A stretch of 64,000 nt of DNA from Colias croceus (GCF_905220415.1 NC_059566.1:1054001-1118000), one strand, 5' to 3'. Positions 38,443-51,900 are shown, counted from the stretch's first letter. A program made the numbers and translations. Notes: a model not told the origin generated them from the letters alone.

Positions 38443-38718
38443 TACTAGCTTTATGCCTGATTTGTCCAACTCAAAATATTTTGTTCTAAAACTTTTCTCG
38501 AGAACGAATCTGATAAAACTAAAACCCGCATCAAAATTCGTTGCGTAGTCTATAATATAAAAATGAATCCCAAAATGTGTTGGTAAGCGCATAACTTGAG
38601 AACGGCTTAACCGATTTCGTTAATTCTTTTTTTATAATATTCCTTGAAGTTCGAGGATGGTTCTTATGTAAGAAAACGTGAATATGTACCACGCGCGAAG
38701 CCGGGGCGGACCGCTAGT
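38443..38718 (+). mobile_element. two abutting Helitron-like copies
   Basis: 38443-38548 is a short reverse piece (ACTAGCTTTATGCCTG.. to TTCGTTGCGTAGTC). 38549-38718 is a complete plus copy from TCTATAATATAAAAATG to CCGGGGCGGACCGCTAGT. Confidence 0.7.
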
Positions 38719-38790
38719 TGTATAATAGATCTAAGATGGATCTAAACATAAACATAGGGACAGACGGAAGGAATCGAATTTGTCTATACT

Positions 38791-38966
38791 TCTATACTAA
38801 TAATAAAAGAGGAAAGGTTTGTATGTATGTATGGTTTTGACGCATAAACTACTGGACCGATTTTGATGAAATTTGGCACAGACAATCTTTAGACCCTGAG
38901 AAAGAACATAGGCTACCTTTTATTGCGAAATATGTACCACGGACGAAGCCGGGGCGGACCACTAGT
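38791..38966 (+). mobile_element. Helitron-like element, complete
   Basis: TCTATACTAATAATAAAGAGG to GAAGCCGGGGCGGACCACTAGT. Confidence 0.82.
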
Positions 38967-39310
38967 TTTATATAAAGTTGTAGGTAATTTAGAGTGGTCA
39001 ATGGTCATGAAATATATTTGAATGTTGTAAAAATTATCATAATTATAATGTTATATTTTTACGCTTGCGGGAAACAGAAAGGTGATTTACAAAGAGTACA
39101 AAGGCTCTTGATTGGATAAGGCATTACTGTTATGAGTTATTATCCATAGGTCGCTGATTCATCCGGCTCGAAGGACCACATATTATGTTCTTGCAATACA
39201 GATCTGTTTTGAATAAGGCCTGAGGCTTGAAATAAAAATGCGTTCTCTCACGACTATCGTTTATTTGCGACTGACTATCTTAATTATAACATCATAACAA
39301 TTACCGTTAA

Positions 39311-39490
39311 GGGCCGATTTTTCAATCCTTGGTTAAAATTTATCCGTCCAATAAAGTAGGTATTACACGAACATTTTAAATTGTCACATGTAATCTGTCA
39401 AATACGGACAATTAGAATACATTTTTGAAATGGTAGTTTAAATACGTTATTCGATGAATAAGTTTTAACCAACGATTGAAAAATCAGCCC
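39311..39490 (-). mobile_element. Harbinger-like MITE (family C), reverse
   Basis: GGGCCGATTTTTCAATCCTTGG to CCAACGATTGAAAAATCAGCCC, flanked by TAA on both sides (39308-39310, 39491-39493). Confidence 0.85.
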
Positions 39491-39526
39491 TAAATGATGC
39501 ATTAAAAATAAATGTGTCAAAATGAT

Positions 39527-39584
39527 GTTTGCAGGCACTTTGCACACAAATATAATTATATTTGTGTGCAAAGTGCCTGCAAAC
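39527..39584. repeat. perfect 58-bp palindrome without spacer
   Basis: GTTTGCAGGCACTTTGCACA.. mirrors exactly into ..TGTGCAAAGTGCCTGCAAAC, centred between 39555 and 39556. The arms are 29 bp with no mismatch and no loop. Confidence 0.92.
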
Positions 39585-39611
39585 TGCAAATAAAGATTGA
39601 ATTATTTACAA

Positions 39612-39834
39612 TCCTACTAATATAATGCGAAAGTTTGTGAGGATGGATGGATGGATGTTTATTACACTTTCAGGCAAATACTACTGAACCGATTCCAATG
39701 AAATTTCGTATGGAGGTAGCTGAAGACCCAGAATAAGACATCGGCTAAATTTTTATCCCGTAAATCCCTCAGGAACGGGAACTATGCGGGATTTTCTTTG
39801 AAAACGCGGGCCAAGCCGCGTGCGGAGATCTAGT
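39612..39834 (+). mobile_element. Helitron-like element H2, complete
   Basis: TCCTACTAATATAATGCGAAAG at the start, AAGCCGCGTGCGGAGATCTAGT at the end; contains a GGAT tandem run. Confidence 0.78.
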
Positions 39835-40719
39835 AAATATATAATAATGTGCTTTTATGTCATTTGTTGATAAGCACCAAATTTTTAATCATACCAATTG
39901 CACAAATAGTCCACAATCTTTTTCTTTTAAGCGTTTACACGTTGATTAACACGAAACAGATTATTCAGAAAAAGCATATGTTCTATCATTCCGTTAAAAT
40001 AATAAAAAAGATGTCGCATAACTGCGTCTGAATAACACTATAACCTGTTACCTACCTCCGTGAACTTTTACAATACACGATTGCAAATCGTCCTTGACAT
40101 TTCTACGACGTGTGGACGCGGCATATTTCTGACATTTTTAAACGGCGGGAATCTGTTTTTTTTAATCGTCTTCGTTTTATGCATTTTTTTAGTAATTTAT
40201 TGTTTACATCTTATTTAATTCATTGATAGGAATTATTTAACTCTTTTAATGATTTTAATACAATAAACGTTTTTATTACATAAATGAAATAATTTTTAAG
40301 CTTTTACTTCGTATTTCGAAATGTAGACAGGAAGAAACGTCTGAAAATAGTTGATGCTTTTTAGCGGGAAAACTAAATTTAAAAAGAGTGAAATAGGGGA
40401 TTAAGATAGATTTTTCTGATACTTTCCAAAATGGTTTTTATTCTCATTCACATTAGATCGAGTTTTTATTACATTTTTAGTGTCAATCTTGTTATTTAAT
40501 AAACGATAACAGGATTTGATAATACGCAATTCGGAAATGTGCCACAATGTCGCTGAGTCAAGGTCATTCACTAATTGAGAACCGTGATTTTTGTCATTAG
40601 ACTGATTTAATTTAAAATTTCAGGTTTAAATATTCTAGAATTAGTCATGTCTTGATAGATATTTTCGATTTATTAATTTATTATTAGCAGCCTTCCACCC
40701 CCGGCAAATATATAAAGTT

Positions 40720-40908
40720 ACTAGCTGTGCTCCGCGGTTTCACCCGCATTGCTCCGCTCCTGTTGGATTATAGCCCATTTATCGAGCCGCCTTCCTCGAT
40801 AAATGGGCTATCTAACACTGAAAGAATTTTTCAAATCGGACCGGATTAGTTCCTGAGATTAGCGCGTTCAAACAAACAAACTTTTCAGCTTTATAATATT
40901 AGTAGATT
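40720..40908 (-). mobile_element. Helitron-like element H1 with an internal new hairpin
   Basis: ACTAGCTGTGCTCCGCGGTTT to TTATAATATTAGTAGAT. At 40770-40811 it has a 17-bp perfect inverted repeat (ATAGCCCATTTATCGAG / CTCGATAAATGGGCTAT, 8-nt spacer) absent from all other copies. Confidence 0.82.
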
Positions 40909-41212
40909 AAAGGTAAAGTGAACAAAGGTTATATTTTCCTTTCATAATATCTCTATACCAAATTTCATGCAAATTGCTTCAGTAGTTAAGGCGTGATTGA
41001 GTAACAGACAGACAGACAGAGTTACTTTCGCATTTATAATATTATAGTATGGATTTTGAATAAGTTTTAGCTTGAAATTAATTCTCACCGGAAAATGCCG
41101 TACATAAATAAAATCTTTAAGGGCATGTCTCCTGTCTGCGATGCAGCCATGATATTTTATTACCTAGATATTTAGTAAAACCTCTTTGTATTTCGGTCAA
41201 AATGTATGCTAT

Positions 41213-41358
41213 TGCATAGCTTTTATCTCAGACTTTAAGCGCGGCGACCGAATGTAAAAATTCAGTAACGAAAAAACCTAACACCCGCCACTCCAACCGG
41301 CACAGCGATGCGATGCTTTTCAATAGCTTTACCGCGGCAGTCCTCGAGTGCCACACGT
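41213..41358 (+). repeat. ATTGCATAGC repeat, short copy
   Basis: From CTATTGCATAGCTTTTATC to GTCCTCGAGTGCCACACG. It shares TTAAGCGCGGCGACCGAAT-type sequence with the copy at 42413-42692. Not identified. Confidence 0.6.
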
Positions 41359-41760
41359 ATTTTTTTTGTAGGTATTTTTTTAATCTGATAGCCGATGGTT
41401 TTGATAATTGATTATTATATAGTTGACATTCGAGTTTTTATCTATCGTCGCGGTCGGTAATAATAGAAGGTATTGATAAAGGCACTCAAAATCAGTGGTA
41501 TGATAAATAATCGATTGCTGATAATATTTGATAACATTGTTTATTATTAGGTTAATATAGGTACTTTGTTCTCGAGATATTATTTATAAGGTACCTACTT
41601 GAAAGTTACATTGAATTATTTTATTAAACTATATATGATGCATTTTGTATGTTTGTTCATCGATTAGTTAATTTTTTTTTTATTAGGTTGGGTTTGAATC
41701 AACATTCGAATAATGTCAAAGAATATTTGACGAGAACAAATTATATTAAAGTTAAAAAAA

Positions 41761-41915
41761 ATGTTATGTGGTTTTATGAAACCACGGTAAAAGTGAAACT
41801 TTTTTTCACACTATAGACATTTAACTAAAAATTATCGTACTTGTACGATAATTATCGTACGTACTGTGCGTCACGCGAAATGCGCTAAGTACACAGACCA
41901 AAAAGTTTGAGACGA
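41761..41915. mobile_element. MITE with GTGAAACTTTT ends, truncated
   Basis: About 90% identical by eye to 21850-22022; the right-hand TTTCACTTT is missing. Confidence 0.68.
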
Positions 41916-42228
41916 TTAAAAAGTTAAAAAAATCCTTGATGTTGTACGCAACGCATCTAGTAACCAAAATTAAAGTGACTTAATTTCTTGATTTAATAAT
42001 AAACATTTAATAATACATAACCTTTATAAATAACCAAATATAACAAAGCAATATAGAATGTAAAAACAAAAGTTCCGTGTAGGTACGAAAGGTCAGTCAC
42101 TTTCAAACTGCGAGGCCGCCAACTGTATAACTCCTTTCCTTGTCAATGCACTTGCCACAGATTAAGTATGGTTTATTTTACAGATTAAAAATTAAAATAG
42201 TTATTTTTTTAAGTTTTTTTTTTTTGTG

Positions 42229-42402
42229 TGGTGTCTCTCAATGTTAGCCAGAAGGGCTTCGTTTTAACGCGGACGCAGGGGTGAACTGAAGGTTCACCCT
42301 AGTAGCGACATGCACAAGGGCGTCCCCCCTTGACGGGGACCACGAACCTCGGCTTGAGCTGTCGCTTGAGTGGAGGAGGCCAGAAGGGCCCTAATCGGAC
42401 GG
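42229..42402 (+). repeat. GC-rich dispersed repeat, second copy
   Basis: Near-identical to 6615-6790. It abuts the next repeat. Confidence 0.75.
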
Positions 42403-42412
42403 TATTTTTTTA

Positions 42413-42692
42413 AGCTATTGCATAGCTTCTATCGCGGGCCTTGAGCGCGGGGACCGAATCCAGAAATTCCGTAACGAAAAACTTCACGCTCCCCACTCCG
42501 ACGGGCACGGAGGTGTGACTTGAAGGCAGCTATGCAATAGCCACAGATCTAGTACAACTAGATCTGTGGCAATAGCTTTACCCATAGAGTAATATCACAG
42601 TATTACAATATTTATTAATACTGTGGTAATATAATATATACGGGGCTTTACCGCGGCCGGCAGTCCCCGAGTGCCACACGTCTCTTTTTTTT
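42413..42692 (+). repeat. ATTGCATAGC repeat, long copy with two inserted hairpins
   Basis: Relative to 41213-41358 it has gained GCCACAGATCTAGT-ACA-ACTAGATCTGTGGC (42540-42570, perfect 14-bp stem, flanked by direct CAATAG) and CACAGTATTA..TAATACTGTG (42596-42625, 10-bp stem). Confidence 0.7.
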
Positions 42693-43233
42693 TTTGTTTG
42701 ACTGGATAAAATAAAATAAAAAATTGAGTTTTTTTGAGTCGTTTTTAAACGATTTTCAATACCAAAAAGAGGAAGTTATATGTTCGTCAGTATGAATATT
42801 AAGAGAGCAAATATAAATATACAAATACAACTATTTATAATACTTATGTATAAACATCAAACTGAACTTTGAATAAATGCGAATGCCCTTTGTCTATAAA
42901 GCTTTTGAGACTGCCACTGCACGGATTTTGATGGGAATGAATACAGTTAAAAACTCAGCATCAAAAATGAATCCTTAAAATATAAGAAGTTAAAAGAGCG
43001 AATAGAAGGTTTCCTCCATAGTCCATAGTTTATTAAATCCCGCAAGTAAAAATGCTTAACGCTTATTCATTCTGCCTTATTCTTTGTCAGTTCTGTTAAA
43101 TTATTCTTTGACGGTAATTATGCAGGAATGTAATGTACATAAATATAACTAGAATCGTTATAAAATAATAAATTACTGAGATTTGAATTCTCAGTTAGGA
43201 ATTGGCATGTCTTTGTTTAATAAATAAAAAAAC

Positions 43234-43388
43234 AGCGTGTGTACCGAGCACACGTGTCAGAAGTGAAACTTCTTTGGTAAGATTAAAAGATACTAAAATC
43301 GTTACCTTACGGCAAGAGTCATGACGTGACGGTTTTGCCATGACGTGACCCTGATTTTACTCTCAACGCGCCGAAGTTTCACTTCAAA
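43234..43388 (+). mobile_element. MITE family A, complete
   Basis: GCGTGTGTACCGAGCACACG to CGCCGAAGTTTCACTTC; internal CATGACGTGACGGTTTTGCC. Confidence 0.78.
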
Positions 43389-43823
43389 AGTAATACTTAC
43401 CTCTAAAGTTTCATCCAAATCCGTTCAGCTGTTTTTTCGATACAGTTTTTAGTTTAAAATTTTTTTGAATGTTTATAGGAGTAAAGAAATAAAATAAAGC
43501 ATATGTTCTAGATCTAGACAAATAATTAATACTTTATTAGACGGAATCGTAACTATTTCGGTTAAGATTTAAATAAAAAAACGTTATCTGATTGTTTCTC
43601 GGGAAAAATTCAAGGTGTCAAACATAGTTTTAGATTTTTGACCATAAACAAGTATTTATTATTAATTCCCCGTCCATAAATTATAACAATTAAGTATTAC
43701 TTTTATGGATTAGCCATACACATACATACATTCACACGAGAATCCCGTTAAAAACGGTTCGTAAAATAGTCACGTCACAAATAATTAGTATCCTTAACAA
43801 ATACGTGCATACAAATATTTTAT

Positions 43824-44052
43824 ACTAGATTTCCGCCCGCGGCTTCGCCCGCGTTTGCAAAGGAAAACCCGCATAGTTCCCGTTGCCGTGGGATTTCCGG
43901 GATAAAAACTATCCTATGTGTTAATCCAAGTTACCCTCTATATGTGTGCTAAATTTCATTGTAATCGGTTCAGTAGTTTTTACGTGAAAGAGTAACAAAC
44001 ATCCATACATCCATACAAACTTTCGCATTTATAATATTAGTAGGAAGTAGGA
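43824..44052 (-). mobile_element. Helitron-like element H2, complete
   Basis: ACTAGATTTCCGCCCGCGGC to TTATAATATTAGTAGGA; nearly identical to 61804-62018. Confidence 0.82.
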
Positions 44053-44146
44053 TACAAGCTGAGCCCGCGACTGCTTTCGTGGGAGTCATCGAGACAAAAT
44101 AAATAAGTAATAACATGAATATATTATTGTATCTTCACCGATCCTT

Positions 44147-44337
44147 GTTCATCACTGCATACCTAGTATAAAACAAAGTCGCTTTCTCTGTCCCAATCTT
44201 ATCGTATGCTTAAATCTTTAAAACTACGCAACGGATTTTGATGCGGTGTTTTTTAGTAGATAGAGTGATTCAAGAGGAAGGTAAATAATTTATTATGTTA
44301 TAGACAAAGCGGGCGAAGCCACGGGCGGAAAGCTAGT
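44147..44337 (+). mobile_element. Helitron-like element, complete 3' end
   Basis: CACCGATCCTTGTTCATCAC to GCCACGGGCGGAAAGCTAGT. Confidence 0.65.
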
Positions 44338-44491
44338 AAATGATAAGTGTTTATAGTTTCAATTAAATCTGTAACTACGTTGTGTGTCAAAATCGAGTAT
44401 AAAGGAGTCAGTTACATACAAACATACAGGTGAAGCTTATAAAAACTTGATAGTAGTAATTTGGATGTAACAAACGTAAAATATAATAATA

Positions 44492-44692
44492 ACTAGCGGT
44501 CCCCTCGGGCTTCGCTCGTGGTACATATTTCGCAATAAAAGGTAGCCTATGTTCTTCCTCAGGGTCTAAAGATTGTCACAACTCACAGCCAAATTTCATT
44601 AAAATCGGTCCAGTAGTTTATGCGTGAAAACCATACATACATACATAATTACAAACCTTTCCTCTTTAAAATTATTAACTATATAGATAGCA
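44492..44692 (-). mobile_element. Helitron-like element, complete
   Basis: ACTAGCGGTCCCCTCGGGC to TTAACTATATAGAT. Confidence 0.75.
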
Positions 44693-45920
44693 TAGAATAT
44701 AGATGTGTAGTATGAATTGTTTCTGCCAATATTCACATAAGTCAACGAGGTACCGACCTAATTAATAAATTGTTATTAAAAGTTCATCTGAACAAAAGTT
44801 TGTAAGGCATTATTATTTATTATTCATTAATTAATATTCTAAGCTTCACATGAATTCATATTAAGCTTTGATTTGATCCAATACTTTGATCAAAATATTA
44901 TAGTTTATGTTAAAATGTCAAGGCTATTTTTATTAAAAAAGATTAGATTTTTTAGCATTAGCAATTTAAATTTCTCAGTTAATTTCCACTAAGAAATTTT
45001 AATATTCAACTAATGCCATCTATGGACAATTTGGATTACTTATTTTTATCAAAAAGTAAATAGTAATGATATAAAACATATATTAATATTAATCAAATAA
45101 TTAATTAATTTTATTTCTTAACCACAGTAAGTTTTGCTAATAAATTAATTGTTTATATTTATAGTTTCAAGGAAAAGCAAACCCCAGGCCAAAAATAGAA
45201 CTAATAGAATCGCGCTCAATAAACTTTGTAACATGCGCTTATCGGTCCTTGTATAATACGGTAGATTTTAATTACATTCAACCATTTCGAAATCGATTCA
45301 TAAACGATACATCTCAACTTTTCCGCATTATACTCCTTCCTCTACTCTTTCATTCACTCTGGTACTAATTCATCTTCCGTCTCGCTTTTACGAGACATAC
45401 TTTCGTTCAAAAAAAGTGCATTTGATTAATGGCTGAATTTACTTTGACATTTCTCTACACTCGTAGAAATGAATAAAATTCGCGTTTTACGGTGATCCTC
45501 TTGCGATTTTATGAATAAAACATGACAACTAATTAATATAACGTAAATAATTTAGAAACAAATAAGTGTGACTGTGTGCTATACTGTGTTCCTATACCAA
45601 AGAAAACCCACCCTTATTATCTAGTCAGGCGAAACGTTGAAATTATTTATTTCGTGCTTCGTTTGTTTTTCTAATTGAATAGCTATGGGAGAGCCGATAT
45701 GTTTTATTTTTCAATATTGTGCAGTGGGCAGTGGCCAGTGTTAATTTTTCATAGCATTCGCGCTAGGGCGCGGTGAAAAAAATAATGTTTATTTTTTAAA
45801 CGTTCCAAACTCGAATTTGAATTTCGATTAAATTAGAAAATATGGAAGAAAATTAAACTTTTTAATTGATATTTTGTATCGAAATTTTGTGCGGTTCAAG
45901 TGTATGTGTTGAAATTTAAA
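44693..45920 (+). promoter_or_regulatory. upstream region and probable 5' UTR of RGS7-like gene
   Basis: No repeat was recognised for 1.2 kb before the ATG, in contrast to the flanks. GC content rises near 45720-45775 (GGGCAGTGGCCAGTG, GCGCTAGGGCGCGG). The transcription start cannot be fixed from sequence. Confidence 0.4.
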
Positions 45921-48900
45921 ATGGTTACGATGAACACAAACGAGAAGACGGCACAGAAGGCCTGTCAACAGGGGCCTTCAAGGTTTGTTTACATCTTTGT
46001 TTATAAAAAAACACGTAAATTTTGTTATAATTTATTACACTGTGGTTCAACTATCAAGGTATTTTTTTATTAAATTCTTTAATAATTATATTTAGTGTTT
46101 GACTAGATAGTTAAGCTCAGAATAAATTAAATGTATTGTTATTTGTTAATTATAATTTGAAAACAGTTGAAAATCTAAATTATGTAAATCATTTGAAACG
46201 AGGCATATAAAAATATGAATGTAATAAACCCTGTTATATGTATATTATACACATCAATTTATTTAAAAATTTATGTTTAATTATTGATTATTACAATTTG
46301 TGGATTATTAGCAACCTAAATTCTGTTTTATTCATTTAATTTATTGACATATTGTGTACTTCAATAAGTGAGGTCCCGAGGCCCCTAGTGGGGTAAGGGG
46401 AAGATGCATTATGCATACATCTGTTTCACTGATCGATTTTCTTTAGGGACAAGTAGGAGATCAGCCTTCTGTGTCCTGCCAGACCTAGACATTTTTTTTT
46501 CTTCATCTCCACCAATCGGGAATCAAACCCAGGACCCCTCGGTTCTACGCTCATGTTCCAACTAATTTAAATAAAAAGTTTGTAAACATAAAGGAATTTA
46601 TTTTTAACAAAATTCCAGAGACGTGACAAAATGCGGGAAAGAAGCCGACAATGACAAAAAAGACAAGAAAGATAAGGACATGATAGCCAACCTGCCACCG
46701 AGTGTTCAAGCTCTGATGTCCACTATACCATCGCCGGAGGAATCTCCCAATTATTTGGCTTATAAAAAGGTATTTAGATAATGTCGTGAAGATTAAATCG
46801 TTACTACGGGAAATATTCTAGTTTATGTCGTTAAAAAGTGAAAAAAGTGGAAAAGACAACCTGAAGTACATGTGTGATTGTTATCCAGTGAAAGTGTTGT
46901 GTTTTTCGTAAAAAAAAAAACTAGTGCTAAAACTTTATAGTGACACTTATAACTGTTTGCAATCTACAGACTACCCTCAATTACACCTTACATTTCTATT
47001 GTCAAGTGAAAATGACATGACATTGACATGTTATGACAATCCATAGACAATAATATTATCTGTGTTGCCACTACTTAAATAATTAATAATAATAGAAGAT
47101 AAATATCATTAACTTTTAAAAATATTTATAAGAATAATAAATATAAAAAAAAATAAAAAAAAATAAAATAAACATTCAAAAATCTTCAACGCACCTGGCG
47201 CACGTTGAAGTATATAGCCTTCATGACCGGAATGGGAGTAACCCGGTTGTGTGACCTGTATATTTGCCCTACTCGTGGGAACAAAAATGGAATCATCTAA
47301 CCTAACCCAAACCAATCAAAAAAGGCTTACACAACAAATTTTTCACCCTAGTCTCTTCAATAGACCAAGATCGCAATCCCTCACTGATTGCAGCCAAAAC
47401 ATTACTGATATAACAAACGACAATGAAAACCCGGATAGTTAATTCTAAGTGGACTGAAATTCAAAATCGCAAGAGACAAAGAAATAGTCCCGAAGCAGAT
47501 AGAAGCCAAAAACAGTCTAAAATCAGCACATACTGGCTAAGCCAGCCGACACCCACACACAATTCCTTCTCTATGCTTGATAACGATGAAGATAAAGAGG
47601 ACCATCAACCCCAGCCAACAGAAAGGATACCAAAACCTCCACCTATATTCATCGACAAAGTGAATAATATCCGTCCCCTAATAAAATTGCTGGACGAAAC
47701 CGTGAAAGATCTTTTTGAAATTAAAGTATTACCCAAGGATCAGGTAAAAATTCAACCAGCAACAACAGACGCGTACAGGATCATTGTCAATGAACTAGAT
47801 GCTAAGGGCACAGAATATTTTACTTACAAACCCAAACAAGAACGGAACTTTAAAGTCATACTTAAGAACATACATCCATCGACTGATACTGATGATATTA
47901 AAGAAGCATTGGCAAAGCTGGGGCACATCACCACTAATATCTGGAATATCAAACAAGCACTGACCAAAACCCCGTTGCATATGTTTGTGGTCGAACTCCA
48001 ACCAAGCTCAAATAATAAAGATATTTATAAAATTAAAAACCTGCTATATTGCCGCGTAAAGTTTGAACCACCAAAACCAAAACGGACTATACCTCAGTGT
48101 GCCAATTGTCTTGATTACGGACACACAAAAGCCTATTGTCGTCGTTGTCCAAGATGCATTAAATGCGCCGGAAATCATGCATCGTCCACATGTGCGCGTA
48201 AAGATCGATCGGATGACGTCAAATGCGCTTTATGCGATGGAAATCACCCTGCGAACTATAAAGGCTGCTCTGTCTTCAAGGAGCTTCAGAAAAAGAAATA
48301 CCCTGCTCTTCGAGTCAGAGTTCCTCAACAAGATCTGAACATTCCTACTTCTAATCAAGTCCAACATCCAATTCAGCCATATGCTGACGTCGTTCGCAAC
48401 GGTCTAAATAAGAAACCACATAACCAAAGGCCTTACCAACCCCAGCATGTAACAGTTGCAACTCACGCTCCTCCGATACAGGATCCTAATCTGGCTAATA
48501 CTCAAACCCAACAAACTGAAAAGTCCAACGTAACCAATAATGACATTAAAGAACTCTTGGATATGCTTAAACAAATGATGCAACAATTGAACAACATGAC
48601 AAGCCTTTTGCTAAGTGTAATATCCGACTGGCGATCGCAAACGACAAATCAAGGCAGTTGCGAGGATTTTATTCAGGCGGGAGGCAGGCGGCCCACCGTG
48701 CCCCCCCGCAACTAAGTATATTTAAACCCATAATCCTCGGCTTGTGGAATGCAAATGGGCTGTCAAATCATACTCAAGAACTAGTATATTTTTTGCAAAC
48801 TCATCAAATTGATTTTATGCTTATTTCTGAAACGCATTTTACCGTCAAATCCCACTTCCAAGTGCCAAGGTACAAATTGTATCACACGAACCACCCTGAT

Positions 48901-51900
48901 GGCGGAGCTCATGCAGGTTCTGCAATACTGGTCAGGGATAATGTCAAACACTATGTCCACAATCCAATAAGCACTAACAAAATTCAAGCCACTACCATCT
49001 CTATTGAGAGTGCAAGTGGCCCAATACTGGTCTCAGCGCTTTACATACCCCCAAAGCACAACCTAAAAGCTGAACAATATATGTCATTCTTTAATCAACT
49101 CGGCAATAGATTCATTGCAGCGGGGGACTATAACGCCAAACATACTGACTGGGGCGCAAGAACAACTACTACGAAGGGTCGTGAACTAAAGAAAGCTGTC
49201 GAGCAACTTAACCTATGCGTTACATCTACTGGAAAACCGACATATTGGCCTTCCGATCCAAAGAAGAATCCTGACCTGGTCGATTTTTTCGTAACGAAAG
49301 GTCTTCCTATCTCTTCCCTACATTGCAAACCTACATACGACCTATCGTCTGATCACACACCTGTCATAGCCGTACTGTATAATGAGCCTGTGGAAGTAAC
49401 AAAACCTTGCAGGATTCATTCTCGTAGAACTAACTGGGAATACTTTCGAGAAATTATAGTCAGCACAATAGATAAACACAAACTTGAAATCAGATGACGA
49501 TATAACCACAGCTGTCGAGAGTTTTAACAATTGCATTCAGACTGCTGCCTGGAAAGCTACGCCCAAACACAGAGATATTAAGATCATACCCATGTATCCA
49601 CAAATAGCAACCGAATTAATACTTAAAAAGAGACAGGCAAGAAAACAGTGGCATACCTCTAGACATCCAGAAGATAAGAAAAAATTTAACAAACTAGCGA
49701 AGAAAGTTAAGAACACTCTAGAAGACATTAGGAACATAGAAATAGAGAATCGCTTGCACAGCTTAGATGCCACCTCTGCAACAGATTACTCTTTGTGGAA
49801 GACAACTAAATCTTTAAAAAGCCCAATATCTTTCCAATCACCACTTCGACGGGATGATGGCACGTGGGCCAAAAGTGACGCTGAAAAATCAATCTTGTTT
49901 GCTCAGCACCTTTCGCGAGTGTTCACGCCGAACTCTGCTGACGGCTCTAGTAAGATACCTGAAGTAACAGAAGCTCTATCGACACCGCATCAGCTTTCAC
50001 CTCCCATAAAAAAGTTCACGGCAAGTGAAGTTCGCTCCACAATCAAGAATCTTAGCTTAAACAAAGCTCCTGGTTATGACTTAATAACAACTAAAGCCAT
50101 GAAGGAACTTCCTTCCGTAGCCATTGCCTTACTAACTGCTATATATAACGCTATACTGCGAAGAGAATACATACCTCCTCAGTGGAAAGTGGCTGAAATC
50201 ATACTTATTGATATGAAGTGGGAGTCGAGCATGCTTGAAGTGGGAGTCGAGCATGCTTCGGCACGAACTGGGCCACGCTCGCACCGGGGAAGGTACCACA
50301 CCCTCACAGAATATCGGCGCCATAGTGACAGTTTACTGTCGCGTTCCGTACGGTGAGTGAGGGGTCCGGAGGCCCACATCCCTTCCCATCCCCTACCCAT
50401 CCTCTCCTTCCCTATCCTCATTCCCTCCCATCCTCGCCCCTTCTCCCTAAATCCTTCCAAATCCCTTTGAGGATAGCAACACATCCACTTCCCAGTGGAG
50501 TGGATGCTTATGGGCGGCGTGTATCGCTTAACACCAGGCGACGCGTCTGCTCGGTTGCTATCCTATAGCATAAAAAAAAAAAAAAAAAAAAAAAAAATTC
50601 CCAAACCAGGAAAGGCTCCAGAAAACGTGTCCTCCTACCGCCCCATAAGTCTACTACCCGTTGCCTCAAAGATCTTGGAAATTCTCATTCTGAAACGCCT
50701 GACTCCACTGCTAGCCAAATCTGATTTAATACCGACCCATCAATTTGGCTTCCGCAAAGGTCACGGCACGATTGAACAAGTCCATCGTTTGGTCGAGATG
50801 ATTAATAACGCATTCGAACACAAAAAATATTGTTCAGCAGCATTTTTGGACATTTCGCAGGCATTCGATCGTGTATGGCATGAGGGTCTTCTTTATAAAA
50901 TATTCCAAGCTTTACCTATAAACTACTACCTAATCATAAAGTCATATCTTCAACAACGACACTTCTATGTTAAGCATGGAGACGACAGAACAAATCTCTA
51001 CGAAATTAAGGCTGGTGTTCCACAGGGCAGCGTAATGGGTCCTGTATTATATCTAATATATACTTATGACTTACCGACTAAAGAAAATGTCCTCGTTGGA
51101 ACATTTGCTGACGATACTGCTCTCATCGCAATGCATGAGGATCCTGTATCTGCCTCGGAAATGTTACAGCAAAGCTTAAATGATGTCTCAGTTTGGCTTA
51201 AAGACTGGAGAATAAAAGCCAACGAAACGAAGTCGGTGCAAGTGACATTTACCCTTAGACGCGATACTTGTCCACCCGTTCAACTTAACGGAATAACAAT
51301 TCCTCAGTCAGAAGATGTGCGTTACTTGGGTATATACTTGGACAGACGTCTTACATGGAAGAAACATATATTCACAAAAAGGAAAGCTCTTAGTGTACAG
51401 TTTCGCAAATTGTACTGGCTCTTGGCACGTAACTCTGGCCTTTCACTGAAGAACAAACTTCTTTTATACAAGTCTATCCTCAAACCAATTTGGTCATATG
51501 GAGTTGAACTTTGGGGCACCGCAGCTCACTCTAATCTGGAAATTATACAACGTTTCCAGTCAAAAATACTTCGTATCATATCTGGGGCCCCGTGGTTCAT
51601 TAGCAATTGCCATCTTCACCGTGACTTGTTTATTCCAACTGTTAGAGAGGAAATTCTCAAGAAACTTAAGACATATAAAAGCCGTATAAAAAATCATCCC
51701 AACGTACTTGTCTGGAACATGATGGAGCCCACTCGCACTTTTAAGCGCATAAAACGGAGAGCTCCTCAAGACCTCCTTCCACCGTAGAATCAGACTCACC
51801 TTGATCATAGAAAATATTATATGGAGATGCCACTGGGCGTTTGCCATGCATGCCAACATTAAAACTTTTAACCACCAGCTTAATGCTTAATAAGGCAGAT

